DNA of 64,000 nt from Syncephalis fuscata (Eukaryota; Zoopagomycota; Zoopagomycetes; Zoopagales; Piptocephalidaceae), in assembly GCA_025786725.1 (NCBI GenBank), contig JAHLTZ010000013.1, positions 248,001-312,000 on the forward strand, read 5' to 3'. The position numbers were made by a program, and so were the translations under genes. Of this stretch, positions 36,795 to 48,560 are shown piece after piece; within the stretch, counting starts at the first letter, position 1, and the number at the start of each line of letters is the position of its first letter. The notes beneath the pieces are model-generated. The model saw nothing but the letters and a program-made list of their open reading frames with translations, was not told where the DNA came from and searched no databases.

Positions 36795-38070
36795 TCAAAT
36801 GCAGTCCTCGGTCACATTTTCAGATAATTCGGTTGTAGTAGTCGTTGTTGGTGAGGTCAATTTACGCTGTGGAATTACTTTGAGGAAAGCCTGTTTCCAG
36901 TCACGGCAGCCACACCATTCAGTGAGAATTTCCACCACTAATTAATTTATCAATACAATAAGTTATAATTGCATTATTATACTAATTTAACAATATTTAC
37001 CATGATTCACTGTAAGTACACGTCGATGACTAGTAGCGATATAGTCGCCGATGGGTAATCGAGCTGTTCGTACGCCCAATCCTGTTGCTCGCTGATGCGT
37101 TAAATTCTATTACGTTATTATTATTATTATTATTATTTAATAAATTTGTATTTTATAATATTGACATTTACCTTGTGATGGTTTCTATCGACTAGTCCGC
37201 CAATAACATAGGCAGTGCCTGGTTCAAGTGTTTTAAGCACTGTGTCAGCATCAGCCGACAAATAGACAAGTTGATCGGCGGGAAATAGTGTAGTGTAGGA
37301 TGTAGCTTCTTGTCGATAACGCTGCCATCGATGTGCATTAGGACTTACCTGATTCATTTGTGCAGCAAGTCGCTCGCTATAGTCGGTGAGCACGAGTCCG
37401 CCGGCTGCTGCACACTTGGCAACTTTTTGTGCACTGTAGCATCGACTGATTTGCAGTGCCAACGAATGCAGCTCCTAATAGTGATGAAATTAAAAGAAAG
37501 CCATCAGAAGCAATTAATGGTGAATATCAAAATTTCGTAATGATGCTATAATATCTGTACATCTTACTCCTTTCCTACCTTATCTGTCATAAGATCGTCA
37601 TATGCACAATCAAGTACGAGAGTGATATCGATGGGTGGCATTGCATCATCAGGTGGGCGTGGATGTGAACGTCGACCAGTAGAGTGCCGTATTGTATCCC
37701 TGTGCTTATTATCGCTGTTGTCGTTGTCGTCACCGTCGTTATCGTTAAGTGTCCTTTGACGTTCACGACGAGCTAGCTTTATTTGTTTGCGTCGTTCTCG
37801 CCATAGTGGTGCAATTACCTGCTCACGTGCTTCTCTAATACGCTTCTTTAATGCATTGCGTGAGACTGGCTCTCCTGTCACGGGATCTATAGTAGCAATA
37901 CCAAGTGATTCCGCAATTTCTAACGTAGATCCCGCTCGACCCGGAAGTGGTGGGACAACAGTTGTAGTCGCAGAAGTAGGCTTTACCTCTAACTCAACTT
38001 CTTCAGCCGCGATAGTTGGTTGTTCGGTAGGCTCTACGTTTGAATCGGCAGCGCAGGTGGAATCGGTCAT
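36795..38070 (-). CDS. TRM10: tRNA (guanine(9)-N1)-methyltransferase
   Basis: ATG at 38070 (MTDSTCAAD), stop at 36795-36797, three introns or so. The acidic N-terminus is followed by a basic helical segment rich in Arg/Lys (SRNALKKRIREAREQ, then LWRERRKQIKLARRERQR). The SPOUT catalytic core follows: ITLVLDCAYDDLMTDKE, LQISRCYSAQKVAKCAAAGG, LVYLSADADTVLKTLEPGTA, YVIGGLVDRNHHKNLTHQRA and GLGVRTARLPIGDYI. The knot-forming and SAM-contacting stretch GGLVDRNHHK is complete. Trm10 methylates N1 of G9 in tRNAs in the nucleus or cytoplasm using SAM. Length and order fit the family. Confidence 0.94.
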
Positions 38071-39283
38071 AATTATGGATATAAAAACAAAAAAAAACAA
38101 AAAGCGAAAGCAATTAAACTTTTACCTTTTTATTTACTCATTTCACTTCCTTTTTTAATACTTTTAGACACAATTAAACACCTATTCATTACTATAACAT
38201 ATATAATATTGCACCCAACATTAATTAATTCATGTTTAATTATCAATACAATAATGTAATTAATTAGTTATTTTATGTTTCTTTAATATATATATGTCAT
38301 TATGATATTAATTGTTCAAAATGCCATTTATTTAGTCAGATTGACTATAGAAGATGACTGTTTAATAAACAACATCTATACTAATTATATTAATATTGAT
38401 CTTACATCACAGATATGCTCAAAATGCAATAGTAGAAAATTAGAAAATAAAAGCGATCGTTTAGATGCAATAATTTACATCGTATGTAGATACAATAACA
38501 ACAAATGACATAAAATCGTAATCATATGGCTTTTATTAATATTCTATCAATCTTTCTACACATGGTCAATAACAATGATAATTAGTCTTAAATGTTCTAA
38601 AGAAACCAAATAGTATGGTATATCGTTTATTTAAATCAGTTTATTAAAAATATTTTAATAGGAAGTAATAAAGTTGCAACACTAAAGCATTTTTACTAAT
38701 TCTTTGCTCGTTTCTTTATAGTTTTTGCTAATACTTTTTTCGTTAACTAATGTAGAAACAGTCATTTTTTATATAGAATTTAATGTTGAATTTAGCATTG
38801 TAGATAAAGTTAAATTGTAATATTCACTTTGTAACTTTGTTTAGTAGTAATTTTTTGCTTATTTCATTTTTAACGCATATCTTATTAGTTTAACTGATGA
38901 GGACACTCATATAACAATAGGCAGCATAAGCAATGAATGATTATTTATCGTACTTCTCAAGCACATTGCTATAGATTTCCCTTGATTAATAACAAAGTGT
39001 TTGTTAGTTCGTAAAGTCGCTCTAAATATTTTAGCAGCATGTTTTGGCACGCGTCCATCGTTTGTAGCGTATCATTTAAACTAAACACTAATTAACATTG
39101 TTAATACACTGCATAACAAAACATATCATTGATTTTAGACATGTTAAGCTGGTTAGCTGGTTTTAAAGCAAATATTAGTAGGTATTGGATTTACAAAAGC
39201 CATTGTTGACAATCACTATAAAAATGTGATAAATTAATCTTATACTGATTTTAGCAATCAAATATAAAATAGCTATGCAAATT
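38071..39283. other. Gene-poor region with a transposase relic
   Basis: 1.2 kb, strongly AT-rich. Apart from the Fanzor/TnpB relic at about 38380-38585, no ORF or repeat is supportable. It contains the upstream region of TRM10 and the downstream region of the acyltransferase gene. Confidence 0.45.
38380..38585 (+). pseudogene. Fanzor/TnpB-type transposase relic, C-terminal zinc-ribbon end
   Basis: In one frame the sequence reads NIDLTSQICSKCNSRKLENK (38392-38451). After a frame change it continues HMAFINILSIFLHMVNNN to a TAG at 38583-38585. The same two blocks, in the same order and highly similar at nucleotide level, occur in the relic at 50901-51285, where CGTIWNHD joins them. This is the CxxC...CxxxWNRD zinc ribbon plus RuvC-III end of TnpB/Fanzor proteins. 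Frameshifts and loss of the second cysteine pair make it non-functional. No N-terminal part is visible upstream. Confidence 0.65.
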
Positions 39284-40615
39284 TTATTCGAGTACTCGTG
39301 CATAAGTTAGCAAATCTCGATCAGTAATGTAGCGCTTGTAAAAATCTTCTTCAATGTTTATACAAACCTCGATGCCACGTTTGCCTGTTTCAGGAAATGG
39401 CGGGGTGTCAAATAAAGTTATATTGCGCATGCCAGAGTACATGGATCGTCTAAGGCATATTGGTGGTCCATCGCCAAAATCCACGGCATAATAGCCGCAT
39501 TTTGACCAATTGGTACTATTAGTATCGTTATCACGCAGCCAGCCAGATGCAGCCTCGGCTAGTGATTTATTTCGATCCACGCTTGCACGCGCTAGCCATT
39601 CTTGTACGGTGGCTGCTTTAGACTTATTGACAGATTGGCGATTTGCCATAGCGACACTGCCCAATGAGCCATTCATAACATCTCCCGCAACCATCGAGAA
39701 TATTGAAGTATTAAATGCATTGCCAAAATAATTGTCGGGGACATCAGGTAGGCTGGGCCGCATGTTAATGGCGGTTAGAAGTTTAATCGGCTTATCTTGA
39801 GGCACTTGTCTGGCTCGAACGCTTGTACGCCACAATAAGGCCATTATCGCATCGAACGTCGAGATCCAACCAGTTTTCTGATCCGTATTGTCGAGTGTTG
39901 CAATTGCATCGGATTTTAGCTGTTCAAGTTTATCGGGACTAAACTGAAGAATAATACATTGTTTCAAGGACAAACTAGTAGCTGCTGCGGATGGCGTATC
40001 GTCAGTTGTACGTTTTTCATTTGAAAATAAGTCAAAAGTTAATGGAAAACGTAGTAATTGGCGGTTATGAACAGGCAGTGTAAAAGTGTCCCCTTTTACC
40101 AATGCCGTCCATGTTTTTAACATCATTGACCAGCCAGTCCCATCAGCAATACTATGGTTGCACGCCGTACACATCACCAAGCCAGAGTTGTTTGCAAATC
40201 GAGTAATTCGAACAGCAAATAATGGCAAATCCTCTGATGCTGGCTGCGTAATGGCCTGCCATTCAGGAGATAGAATTCTATATGGCCAATTAGGTTCAAA
40301 CTCTGATATGTCGCTATCAGAATACGTTTCAGTAAAAGGGACACCTTTATCCGAGGCTTTCACCTCATATTCACCGTCGTTGCGACGAATTAATCGGCCT
40401 GCTACAATTGGATACTGTTCAAGCGTTTGTCGTAAACCCGTTATCAAAATTTCCGATGTCATAAAATTGGCCTTTTTTTGGTGATTTTTATAAAAAAAAA
40501 ATCGCTGTGGATATACTGGAGCAGTTATATAATCTGCATGGCTTAGTTGGTATGTTGTTTGAACTTTATCACCATTTGGTGTTAGCCAAACTTTCGTAGT
40601 ATCGCCTATAGTCAT
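39284..40615 (-). CDS. BAHD-type acyltransferase
   Basis: Single-exon ORF of 443 residues, ATG at 40615. The catalytic HxxxD motif is HSIADG (His154, Asp158), placed as in the PF02458 transferase family; the second family motif near the C-terminus is DFGDG (379-383, a variant of DFGWG). Such enzymes move an acyl group from acyl-CoA to an alcohol or amine of secondary metabolites or other small acceptors, in the cytosol. The acceptor cannot be told. The N-terminal part (TYQLSHADYITAPVYPQRFF) and the VAGRLIRRNDGEYEV stretch are typical of the first half-domain. A decayed tandem copy lies directly downstream in the map (upstream in transcription) at 40832-42108. Confidence 0.88.
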   Translation of the reverse strand: MTIGDTTKVWLTPNGDKVQTTYQLSHADYITAPVYPQRFFFYKNHQKKANFMTSEILITGLRQTLEQYPIVAGRLIRRNDGEYEVKASDKGVPFTETYSDSDISEFEPNWPYRILSPEWQAITQPASEDLPLFAVRITRFANNSGLVMCTACNHSIADGTGWSMMLKTWTALVKGDTFTLPVHNRQLLRFPLTFDLFSNEKRTTDDTPSAAATSLSLKQCIILQFSPDKLEQLKSDAIATLDNTDQKTGWISTFDAIMALLWRTSVRARQVPQDKPIKLLTAINMRPSLPDVPDNYFGNAFNTSIFSMVAGDVMNGSLGSVAMANRQSVNKSKAATVQEWLARASVDRNKSLAEAASGWLRDNDTNSTNWSKCGYYAVDFGDGPPICLRRSMYSGMRNITLFDTPPFPETGKRGIEVCINIEEDFYKRYITDRDLLTYARVLE

Positions 40616-40831
40616 ATTGAAGTAATCAACAAAAGGGGAAACGATTTGGTATTTAATAGCTAAGTTACAGCTGTACTACTATTTATATACTACTGAAATC
40701 CGGCTTGGTATACGTAATTCCAATTTATTTATCTATTGACAGTATTAATATTTCTATTGGTTACACGCTTCTGTATAACAAGACATTTCAGCTATAAATG
40801 CTTTTCATTTTTTTAGTTTATCAATAAAACT

Positions 40832-42108
40832 TTATTTAAGTAATTTTGCATACGTGGTTATGTCTTTATCATTAATAAAACGTTCGTAGTGCTGAAATTC
40901 AATTGGGATACAGGCATCAAATCCGCTTTTTCCTGTTTTCGGACAAGGTGGTGATTCAAGAAAAGTGATCATAAATTCTTCATTAAACATACATCGGCGA
41001 CAACATACTGGATCGCCATTACCAAAGTCCATACCAGCGTAATAATTAAATTTGGTGCAATCTTTCAACAGTTGGCTTTGTTAATAGCGGATTTACTTTT
41101 ATCAGAATTTGCCATTGAAATCCACTGTTCTTTACTATCTTGTTTTTTATCAATAAGTGTTTGGCAATATTAATAGCAATGACACCAAGTGGCCTACTTA
41201 TCGTGTCATCTGGTTTAGTTACAAACTGATGTGTATCGACTACATTGCCAAAATAATTGCCAGGAAATTCTTTTAAATAGGGACGCATATTTACAATCGA
41301 TACTAAACAAAATGATTTACCTTCTAAGAGCTGATGTGCTTGAAATATTGCGCGTCATAGCACAGCTCAACAACATCAAGCATTGAAAACCATCTCATAT
41401 CACGCTCATTTTCGCTAAGCAATTTAATTGCATCTGCTTTTAATTTTGCAAAACTATCTGGGCTAAAGCAAAGTATTAGCAATCGACGACTAGCTGTAGT
41501 ATCACTTTTGGTTTGAGACTTCTTTGTAGCAGGTAGCGGTCTATTTACTAAATGTCGTTGGTTCGGTTCTAGTCGTAATAATTGTCGATTATGTAGTGGT
41601 GGCAATGGCGTTTTGCCTTGTGCAAATGCCGCCCACGCTTTTAATAGCATCGACCATCCAGTTCCATCAGCAATTCAGTGATGGCCTGATGAGCATATAA
41701 CAAGCCCAGAGTTATTGGCAAATCGTGTAACATGTATGGCTAGTGGCACATCGGTACCTTCATCCCATGATACAGCCTGCCATGCTAATGGTATATCGTT
41801 TTGTGGCCAATTCGAATTAAATGTTGAAATATCGTTGGCTGATTGCGATTCTCTATAGCGAAGACCTTTATCTGATGGATGTGCTTTGTATTTTTCGTTT
41901 TTAACAGCCACCAGTCGACCGGCAATAATTAGATACTGATCGATGGTATTACGTAGTGCTTCGACTAATTTATTAGTAGGCATAAATTAAACTTATTTTG
42001 ATGATTCTTGTAAATAAATAGTCGCTGTGTGTATTGCGGATCGGGAATATAATCAGTATCGTTTAAGAGATACTTGGTTGACGCATTCTGCACTGTTGGC
42101 AATAGTCA
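40832..42108 (-). pseudogene. Decayed tandem copy of the BAHD-type acyltransferase
   Basis: The full length of the neighbouring acyltransferase can be followed in pieces: LLNDTDYIPDPQYTQRLFIY at the start, then IAGRLVAVKNEKY, FANNSGLVIC, IADGTGWSMLLKAW, MRPYLKEFPGNYFGN, MDFGNGDPVC, and KLLK at the end (stop at 40832). The start ATG region is lost. A TGA at 41675-41677 sits directly after the catalytic His (HH-stop-IADG). A second TGA at 41355-41357 replaces the Trp of the ALLWR segment of the intact paralogue. At least two frameshifts follow. It is clearly dead but still easily aligned, so the duplication is old but not ancient. Confidence 0.88.
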
Positions 42109-42467
42109 TAGATCAGTCGTATTATTTGCGGCCACATCTGAATGATAAATGAAAAAAAACAGCATGAGAAATAAACAACAACTTGTATATTTTGCGATTA
42201 AGCAATAAATATAATACATGCATCAATAAGGCCTATTGACGACTACAAATTCTAACATGCTATAGATAAACACGTTTTATGAGCATAAAATTCACAGCAG
42301 CCTTAACTATATCATATTATTTGGTCAAATATTAATATTTAATAGTTAAACAATTTGATTACTACTTATGAAGAACCAGGGAATGCGGAAAGAGTCATAT
42401 CAGTCGCATTATTAAAAAGAAATTGATAATTGGCTGTCTACATCTAAATTTAATCGAACTTTCATCA

Positions 42468-42717
42468 TTATTTTTTGATTTGTGTATAAACATAGTGTAT
42501 ATTTTTTACTATCATCACATCACGATTCCGTATCGTCTTGCAAGATTGGTATTGGAGTACGGCATGTATTTCACGCTTTGATCTAATAGTTGCCACGTTC
42601 TTCAATTCTTTTTTTACATCCGTTGCAAAATTGACTTGCTAAATATTCGTCAACGTAAATAAACTCAATAGAACCATTTAAATCATTGGCCAATCGCTTA
42701 ATAGCTTTGGTCCTGCC
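42468..42717 (-). pseudogene. Fanzor/TnpB-type transposase relic, second lineage
   Basis: Read on the minus strand: GRTKAIKRLANDLNGSIEFI, then YVDEYLASQFCNGCKKRIEE, a stop (TAG), and after a frame change EIHAVLQYQSCKTIRNRDVM followed by IVKNI. The E in VDEY is the RuvC-II acid, CxxC...C is the inserted zinc ribbon, and NRD is the RuvC-III acid of TnpB/Fanzor proteins. At least one stop and one frameshift, a missing Cys (QYQSCK where two Cys are expected) and no N-terminal part show it is dead. Its wording differs from the relics at 38.4 and 51.0 kb, so it derives from another element. Confidence 0.72.
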
Positions 42718-43199
42718 GTTATTCTACGGCATTAATTTTTAATGTTTATTAACGCTTACCTTAACGCTCAAAATACAGCGTGTTGATTGATTGTATTGCT
42801 TTAATAACAAACTTACTCCTTATTGATCACTAATTACCACAGTTTAATTATAATAAACCAAGTAACTTGTATTAAACTAAGTTGAAGTAGAGTGAAACTA
42901 GAAACTAATTATGTTTTTATTGATTCTAAGTAAGTCTACTAATATAGCAAACGTAGTTAACAATAAAATCGGAATAATAACGATACATTTATTAATACAA
43001 TTTGACATAGCTAAGTTATGCACAAATTAAGGCGAATTCGCTGATAATATAGTGGCGCCAATGATTAAAGTTTGAATAAAGCGGAGCATTGGTCACAAGC
43101 TAATATACGAATGGCTTGTATTTTGTAAAATGTATACCTAAAGTATGCTGAACTAGTAATACCATTACAATAACAATGTTGACGTTTTGGGAATACCAA

Positions 43200-43337
43200 C
43201 TACTCTTTATCTTCTTTAAATGTATTAATCAATACTACGATATCATGGTCTGTTGGTACTAGTATAGCATTTATCATGGCTGTGTTAGCCGCATAGGTCG
43301 CGACGGAAGTCCAGAAGGCAGAGATAGAAAGCTTCAT
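43200..43337 (-). CDS. Tiny ORF with signal-peptide-like start, doubtful
   Basis: ATG at 43337, TAG at 43200-43202, 45 residues. It starts MKLSISAFWTSVATYAANTA, which resembles a secretion signal, and ends in a charged tail. It could be a small secreted peptide or a chance frame; there is no family support. Confidence 0.15.
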   Translation of the reverse strand: MKLSISAFWTSVATYAANTAMINAILVPTDHDIVVLINTFKEDKE

Positions 43338-44187
43338 GGTATTATTGGTGTGTTGGAAAAACAAATAGAGCGCAAAATGCAGAAGCCTAATAGAAAGTGA
43401 AGTATGATGCTGATGTTGTTAATTAGTTGTGCGTATTGCTTGGGCTATTTAAACATATGATCATGCTAAAATTCTAGCATTCCGTACTGGATGGAATATG
43501 CCATTGAAGTGCTTATCGTAACCAGTAATAACACATACATAATGCATTATAAAACGCATGTATAATAGTATATTGTAATGTGATAGTGTGCAATCCAGTT
43601 TTTTGTTTCAGTTTGTCAAGCATTTAGGGGAACAATTGACAATGCTGATGGTTCAAGTCTGTAGCAGAAATTAATTACCGGTTTTTGTTTAATATTACAC
43701 AAGGCGACCATCTGTACCAAATGAATGTGTTAGGCCTACAAAAATAGGCTAGCTTCTATCTCTTTTAAACAAAGTTACAAAACGAGGTTCTCCTGTTCTA
43801 TTCACCAACTATTATGGGCAAATAGACCATTACTACACTCTTGCAGTGCCTGCTTATCAAACATCGTTTTTCTACATAAAACAGGTTTGGACGACACCTT
43901 TGGCTTGTTATGCTACTCACTGTTTTTATGTTTTGAATTCGCTTTTATTTTGCACAGATTGAGATATAATGCTCATTGTGCATAATAACCTACATTTATA
44001 ACAATATTATTGCAAAAACAATGCCGTATATTTAAAATGTTTTTAATGCTAGTGTATTGGCTATATATAGCTCCATTGCAGTTTATTAATTAGAATTACT
44101 TGATAAAGATTTGTTAGCCTAAAAATAACTTTTTATGGATGTATATTGTGGACTATACGCTATCCAACTAGTAATATTATTGTGTCA

Positions 44188-45260
44188 TTACGGTGTATAA
44201 GGTGGTGGTGGAAGCTCTTGACCATTAATGCTATTTGATAAGCTTGTTTGCCCGTTAATTTCTGGTATCGCCAAATCATTGCTTATGGATGTAGCGTATC
44301 TTGATGCCTCGTCCATCGATACACTGTTACTGTCGCCCATATAAATGATCATTAAAGCTCTATAAAAATTATCATTTTGCTCCTTGATCAATCTATTTTC
44401 AATTTTTCCAGAAAAAATATTATAGCCGACAAGTTCTATAGGAGACACCTTATCAACAGAACAAAATACTAAATAACCATTTTCAATGTACGCATCTGAT
44501 AATTATATAAGCATATTTACGAACACAGTATAGTAAATGTTTAACTCACCACGTACGAAAGCATTATGAAGTGACCATTTACGCAATTTCATTTGCTTTA
44601 CAGCTATTAGATCAATTGTTAGTATGCAATTACAGTAATTGAAATTCACTTGCCAGTTGTAACTTGTAATAGTACATTATTCACTGTTTCTCGCGTAACG
44701 CCGAATGTTCCAGTATACGCGTAAATAGTCTCCTTACACTTTGGACGAACAATCAAATAGCAATTGTAATCAGGTATATCAGAAAGCTTTTTAATAACAG
44801 AATAAAAGTACATTGGTGGATCATTTGTTTCGAATCTGTTGTAATCTCCTGAATACATACTCTAACAGTAGATTTCAGCATGTTATCAGTTTAGAATGAT
44901 AATCGACATGCTTACCTTGTATATATTGAAGGGCAAATAGTTAGTTTGACCATTTGCACATATAACTGTAGCACTGTGCTTTTCACCCTTTACAGAATAT
45001 GTTGCTTCCATAGCATGTACACCATTTACTGGATATTTAACTGCGTCAATAGTAAGAGCTTTGATATTAAATGCGCCAGATTTGCCCAATTTATAATTAG
45101 AAACAGAGTTTACTATTGCAATATGATTAGTATTGCATCGCGGATAAGTTCTGCATGTTTTACCTTCTTTAGCAAATAAACCAGGCAATGCCAGTACATT
45201 TTGACCAGCTGATAGTAACACCAGTAGGGGTAAAAGGCACTTGGTTCCAAATAGTATCAT
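44188..45260 (-). CDS. Secreted or membrane-bound hypothetical protein, multi-exon
   Basis: ATG at 45260; a signal peptide is clear (CLLPLLVLLSAGQNVLALPG, cleavage likely after LALA/G). The first exon continues with cysteines (KTCRTYPRCN) and ends near 44920. Further exons hold YFYSVIKKLSDIPDYNCYLI, then KETIYAYTGTFGVTRETV, a short piece KLRKWSLHNAFV, and a last exon (stop 44188) with ENGYLVFCSVDKVSPIELVG and a PPPPYTP tail. Splice sites were placed by frame only; the short third exon is uncertain. I do not recognise the family. The PPPY-type tail is a possible WW-domain or Nedd4-type ligase ligand if it faces the cytosol, but no membrane segment is evident between signal peptide and tail, so that is speculative. 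Confidence 0.5.
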
Positions 45261-47364
45261 TGGTTCTTAAGATGTCTTTATATTCGTGGTTTCGTAAAAG
45301 TGTGCGTGTGCGTATGTGTATGTGTGCGTGTGATAAAGATATAAAAACTTGCCAATCATTCAATTATTTATAGTGAATTGTAGTAAACAGAAATTAATGC
45401 AGTCTTTATTGTTCAAGCAAGAAGGCACGTGGTTGGATAATGACTGGCGTGAAAGTGAAGCAAACTGGATGGACGATAACTAAAAATGGAATCTCATATC
45501 ATGCATGATAATCAGAAGCGCTGATTAAAGCGGAATTCTATTTTTGTTTCAAATTAGCGCTCAGAGTTGCCACGTTTATATTTGAGTATAAATATAGTAA
45601 CGGGAATCTTAATGTATCCGAAAGGAGAAAACCGGGGAACAGCAAAAAACTCAGCCATTTATTCCAATTTAGTTTACAGATGTCTGATTATGAACTATTG
45701 ATGCTAATCGTTTGCAATGCTATCGCGACTATTTTCTAGATGCAATGTTTTTATAATCAAATCTATATAGTATAAATGTCTATTATTTTTTATAGGTTTT
45801 ACTTGTAAAGATTACTAATATAGCAAACAATGCCATTGGCAGTGGTTTGTTTTGGCATTATACATATAATCACAGGATAAATTCAATAAACTATTTATAA
45901 AGCGCTGCCAAGAATTTTACAAATTTGTAAAATCTGCGGAGCATTTTAACGTAGCTGGAACATTCATAATGATCTTGCTAGCTAGTCTTACTAATTGACA
46001 AGTTGAAGACAGTTTGATAAATTCGGCAAATCGGCAAATCAAATGACAAAAAATTGCGTAAATTTACAAATCAAACCTGAATCGTTGAACATACCATATG
46101 CACTAAACATGCTATTTATATTCTGAGTTTGCGTGAACACTCATATGCTGGCATTGTTAAAAATCAACTAGATTTATAGCAAAGTTAGCACATTGACATT
46201 TTGCGCTACAATCATACCAAGTAAGGTTGCACTTGTAACTACACTGATGTCCATAGAAACCATCGTATGTCTAGTTGTTTTTCGTTGCTTCTATCAATAA
46301 ATTCTATAGCAAATTATTTGCGCATCCACCATTATTGGCTTTATATGTTTAATACATTAATTGTTAAATTAGTTTCGTACAACTTCAACTGATAAGATAA
46401 TTGTGTTAGCCGTAGACGATGTAGTCAACAGTAAAATAATACTGCAATCCTTAGTATCATACAACTACTAAATCAGTATTTATAAATAAACAATAATCAG
46501 AATTATTAGCGCAAGCACCGTATAGCCATTGGCATTACAAATGGTAAACTTTTAAAATTAACCAGGAATTGATTGTGTATTAGAATATTGGCTCTAATGA
46601 CATATACATATATGCAATGTGCTTATTTTTCGTAAAAGCTGAAGCAAAATTATTATGTGCCAGTGCTATTAAAAGGCTTAAAAACAAAAGAAATACAGGA
46701 ATTAGCATAGACTGAAGTTTTATATAAGTAGCATAAGTAACTAGTTTCGAATTGGCAAAATAGTTAACTAGCGTCAACAGCTGAAACAACAATTGACAAA
46801 AACGGCGCTTTGCTAAAAATTAAGTTGTGTTATTTAAGATTTATTTTATTTCATCCTGTACTGTTTACCAACGTACTAACTGGTAGCAAACTCTGTACTC
46901 ATCTCCAATAGAGGGCTTTCCAGCATTTCAACTTTTCTTGCGCATATGTTAACATTAAATAGCGAAAAAGTACATGTTTTATACCGCAACGCTATAGTCT
47001 CAAACTAAAATAACAGATCATAATAAAACTATAGTCATTACCAACTGATTGAATACGTGATGTGAATATTGTCAGTCCAATATTCAGACTCCAACAATAC
47101 GTATGTTGTAATATTCACGTGTGTTCACATGTTGCATTTTTTATTTTACTTTTATGTGAGAGTGTTACATGTACACTTCTATCGTGCCCGTGCTTCTTAT
47201 ATAGCTGCTCCATGTGTGAATCAAAAAATCATTTTTATTCATTAATATTAGGCTATATTGCGTGAAAGTCTATATCACATATCACAATCAATTGGCTCTG
47301 CATTTACTTTTACTACATAATCCTACAAATTGCTTATAGGTGTTCATTAAACAATATAGTATTC
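45261..47364. other. Long intergenic region
   Basis: 2.1 kb, AT-rich. The only candidate is a 42-residue ORF at 46580-46708. No repeat or relic recognised. Confidence 0.4.
46580..46708 (-). CDS. Possible 42-residue secreted peptide
   Basis: ATG at 46708 with a TATATAAG box about 20-30 bp before it (46721-46729). The peptide begins MLIPVFLLFLSLLIALAHNN, a textbook signal sequence, leaving a mature part of about 25 residues without cysteines. No relative can be named, and the length makes chance quite possible. Confidence 0.22.
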   Translation of the reverse strand: MLIPVFLLFLSLLIALAHNNFASAFTKNKHIAYMYMSLEPIF

Positions 47365-48148
47365 ATGTCTCAACAAAGAATTAAATTTGTTGCAGAAGGA
47401 GCTGCAGTACGGGAATGCACACAAACACCTTCGTTTGGAGACGAGGCTATAGCCGTTGTCGACTTTTACCGCAATCTTGTTTTACCTACGGATAAGAAGG
47501 AACAAAATAAGCAAGTTACGCCGTCTGTTGCTGCTTCTACACTAACCATAGCTGATGCAGAGCCAGTATTGAGCGTAACTGTCGATTCGTCTATAATCGC
47601 TACGACACAGCCAGTTGATTTACCTGACTCTTTATTGTGGTGCAAAGTGTGCAACATTGCTCTGTCGACAGCTAGCATGGAACAGCATCAACACAGTATT
47701 GCTCATTTAGCATCACGTAGCGACTATCCTGACCTGCCAGATCCTATCACCTTAAATGAGGTATTTGCAATGCACCATAAGCATAGATAACATACGTTTA
47801 TTTTAATACTGATAACTAGACAAATCTCGGCTATCGTATGCTTCGACAAGCAGGATGGGAGGACGAACAAGGATTGGGAGTTGGATCTCAAGGACGGCGC
47901 CATCCTGTTTCGGCCCGAATGCGACCGAAACAACTTGGACTTGGTGCAAAGCGACGTCGTTCGCCATCACCAATATCATTGGTAGGTAGTTGGATAATTG
48001 TATTCAAATTGTAGCTTGTTATGTGCACTAATACTTGTAATACACATTATTGCAGCCGGACAATAGTCTTATGCAACGCGATGTTGCTCGGCAAACAGAT
48101 GCGGATCGTCTTGAGCGACTTGAATTATTAGCATATTTGAAGCGGTGA
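47365..48148 (+). CDS. G-patch protein with C2H2-like zinc finger
   Basis: ATG at 47365, TGA at 48146-48148, introns 47761-47819 (GTATTT donor) and 47982-48055. The first exon carries a C2H2-like finger (CKVCNIALSTASMEQHQHSI, then AH). The second exon encodes the G-patch: TNLGYRMLRQAGWEDEQGLG, then VGSQGRRHPVSARMRPKQLG and LGAKRRR. The last exon is a charged helix ending LELLAYLKR. G-patch proteins bind and activate DEAH helicases such as Prp43 in splicing and ribosome assembly; the order finger then G-patch resembles the GPANK1-like group without ankyrin repeats. The splice at NE-TNLGYR is phase 0 and keeps the G-patch intact, which supports the chosen intron. Confidence 0.82.
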
Positions 48149-48560
48149 TCGAAAAAAAAACTATGTTTGTAAAATGCGTTAGTAACATATAATAATAATA
48201 ATAATAAGTATTCAAAAAGTAATAGTTTATTTACAGCTTTAGTCATTTGTATAAGCATAAGCTTGGTTTATAAAAAAATGTTTAGATTTCCGTCAATATA
48301 AATAACTGTTAAATTAAAAATATATATTAAATGGTATTGTTGGTTTTTTGTTGCTGAAAATAAAGGTATCAGTGAAGGAAATAATGTAACAGATCTAGAA
48401 AGCACTTATGTGCGAATACACACGGAATAGAATTGAGTCAGCAATATAGTATTGGTAGTTAAAAAAAGCCGAATCAATCGTGGATAAACGATAAGGGAAC
48501 AGCAGAGGTTCATTTAAGGAGGTTCATAAAAATAAATTATAATTTAGTGCCAACGACGCT
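48149..48560. other. Convergent intergenic region
   Basis: 412 bp between the G-patch gene and the first methyltransferase; AT-rich, no ORF. Confidence 0.4.

Larger units (their letters stand above)
42109..44187. other. Gene-poor region with a transposase relic
   Basis: 2.1 kb, AT-rich. Contains a Fanzor/TnpB relic at 42468-42717 and a 45-codon ORF at 43200-43337. Nothing else is supportable. Confidence 0.45.
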
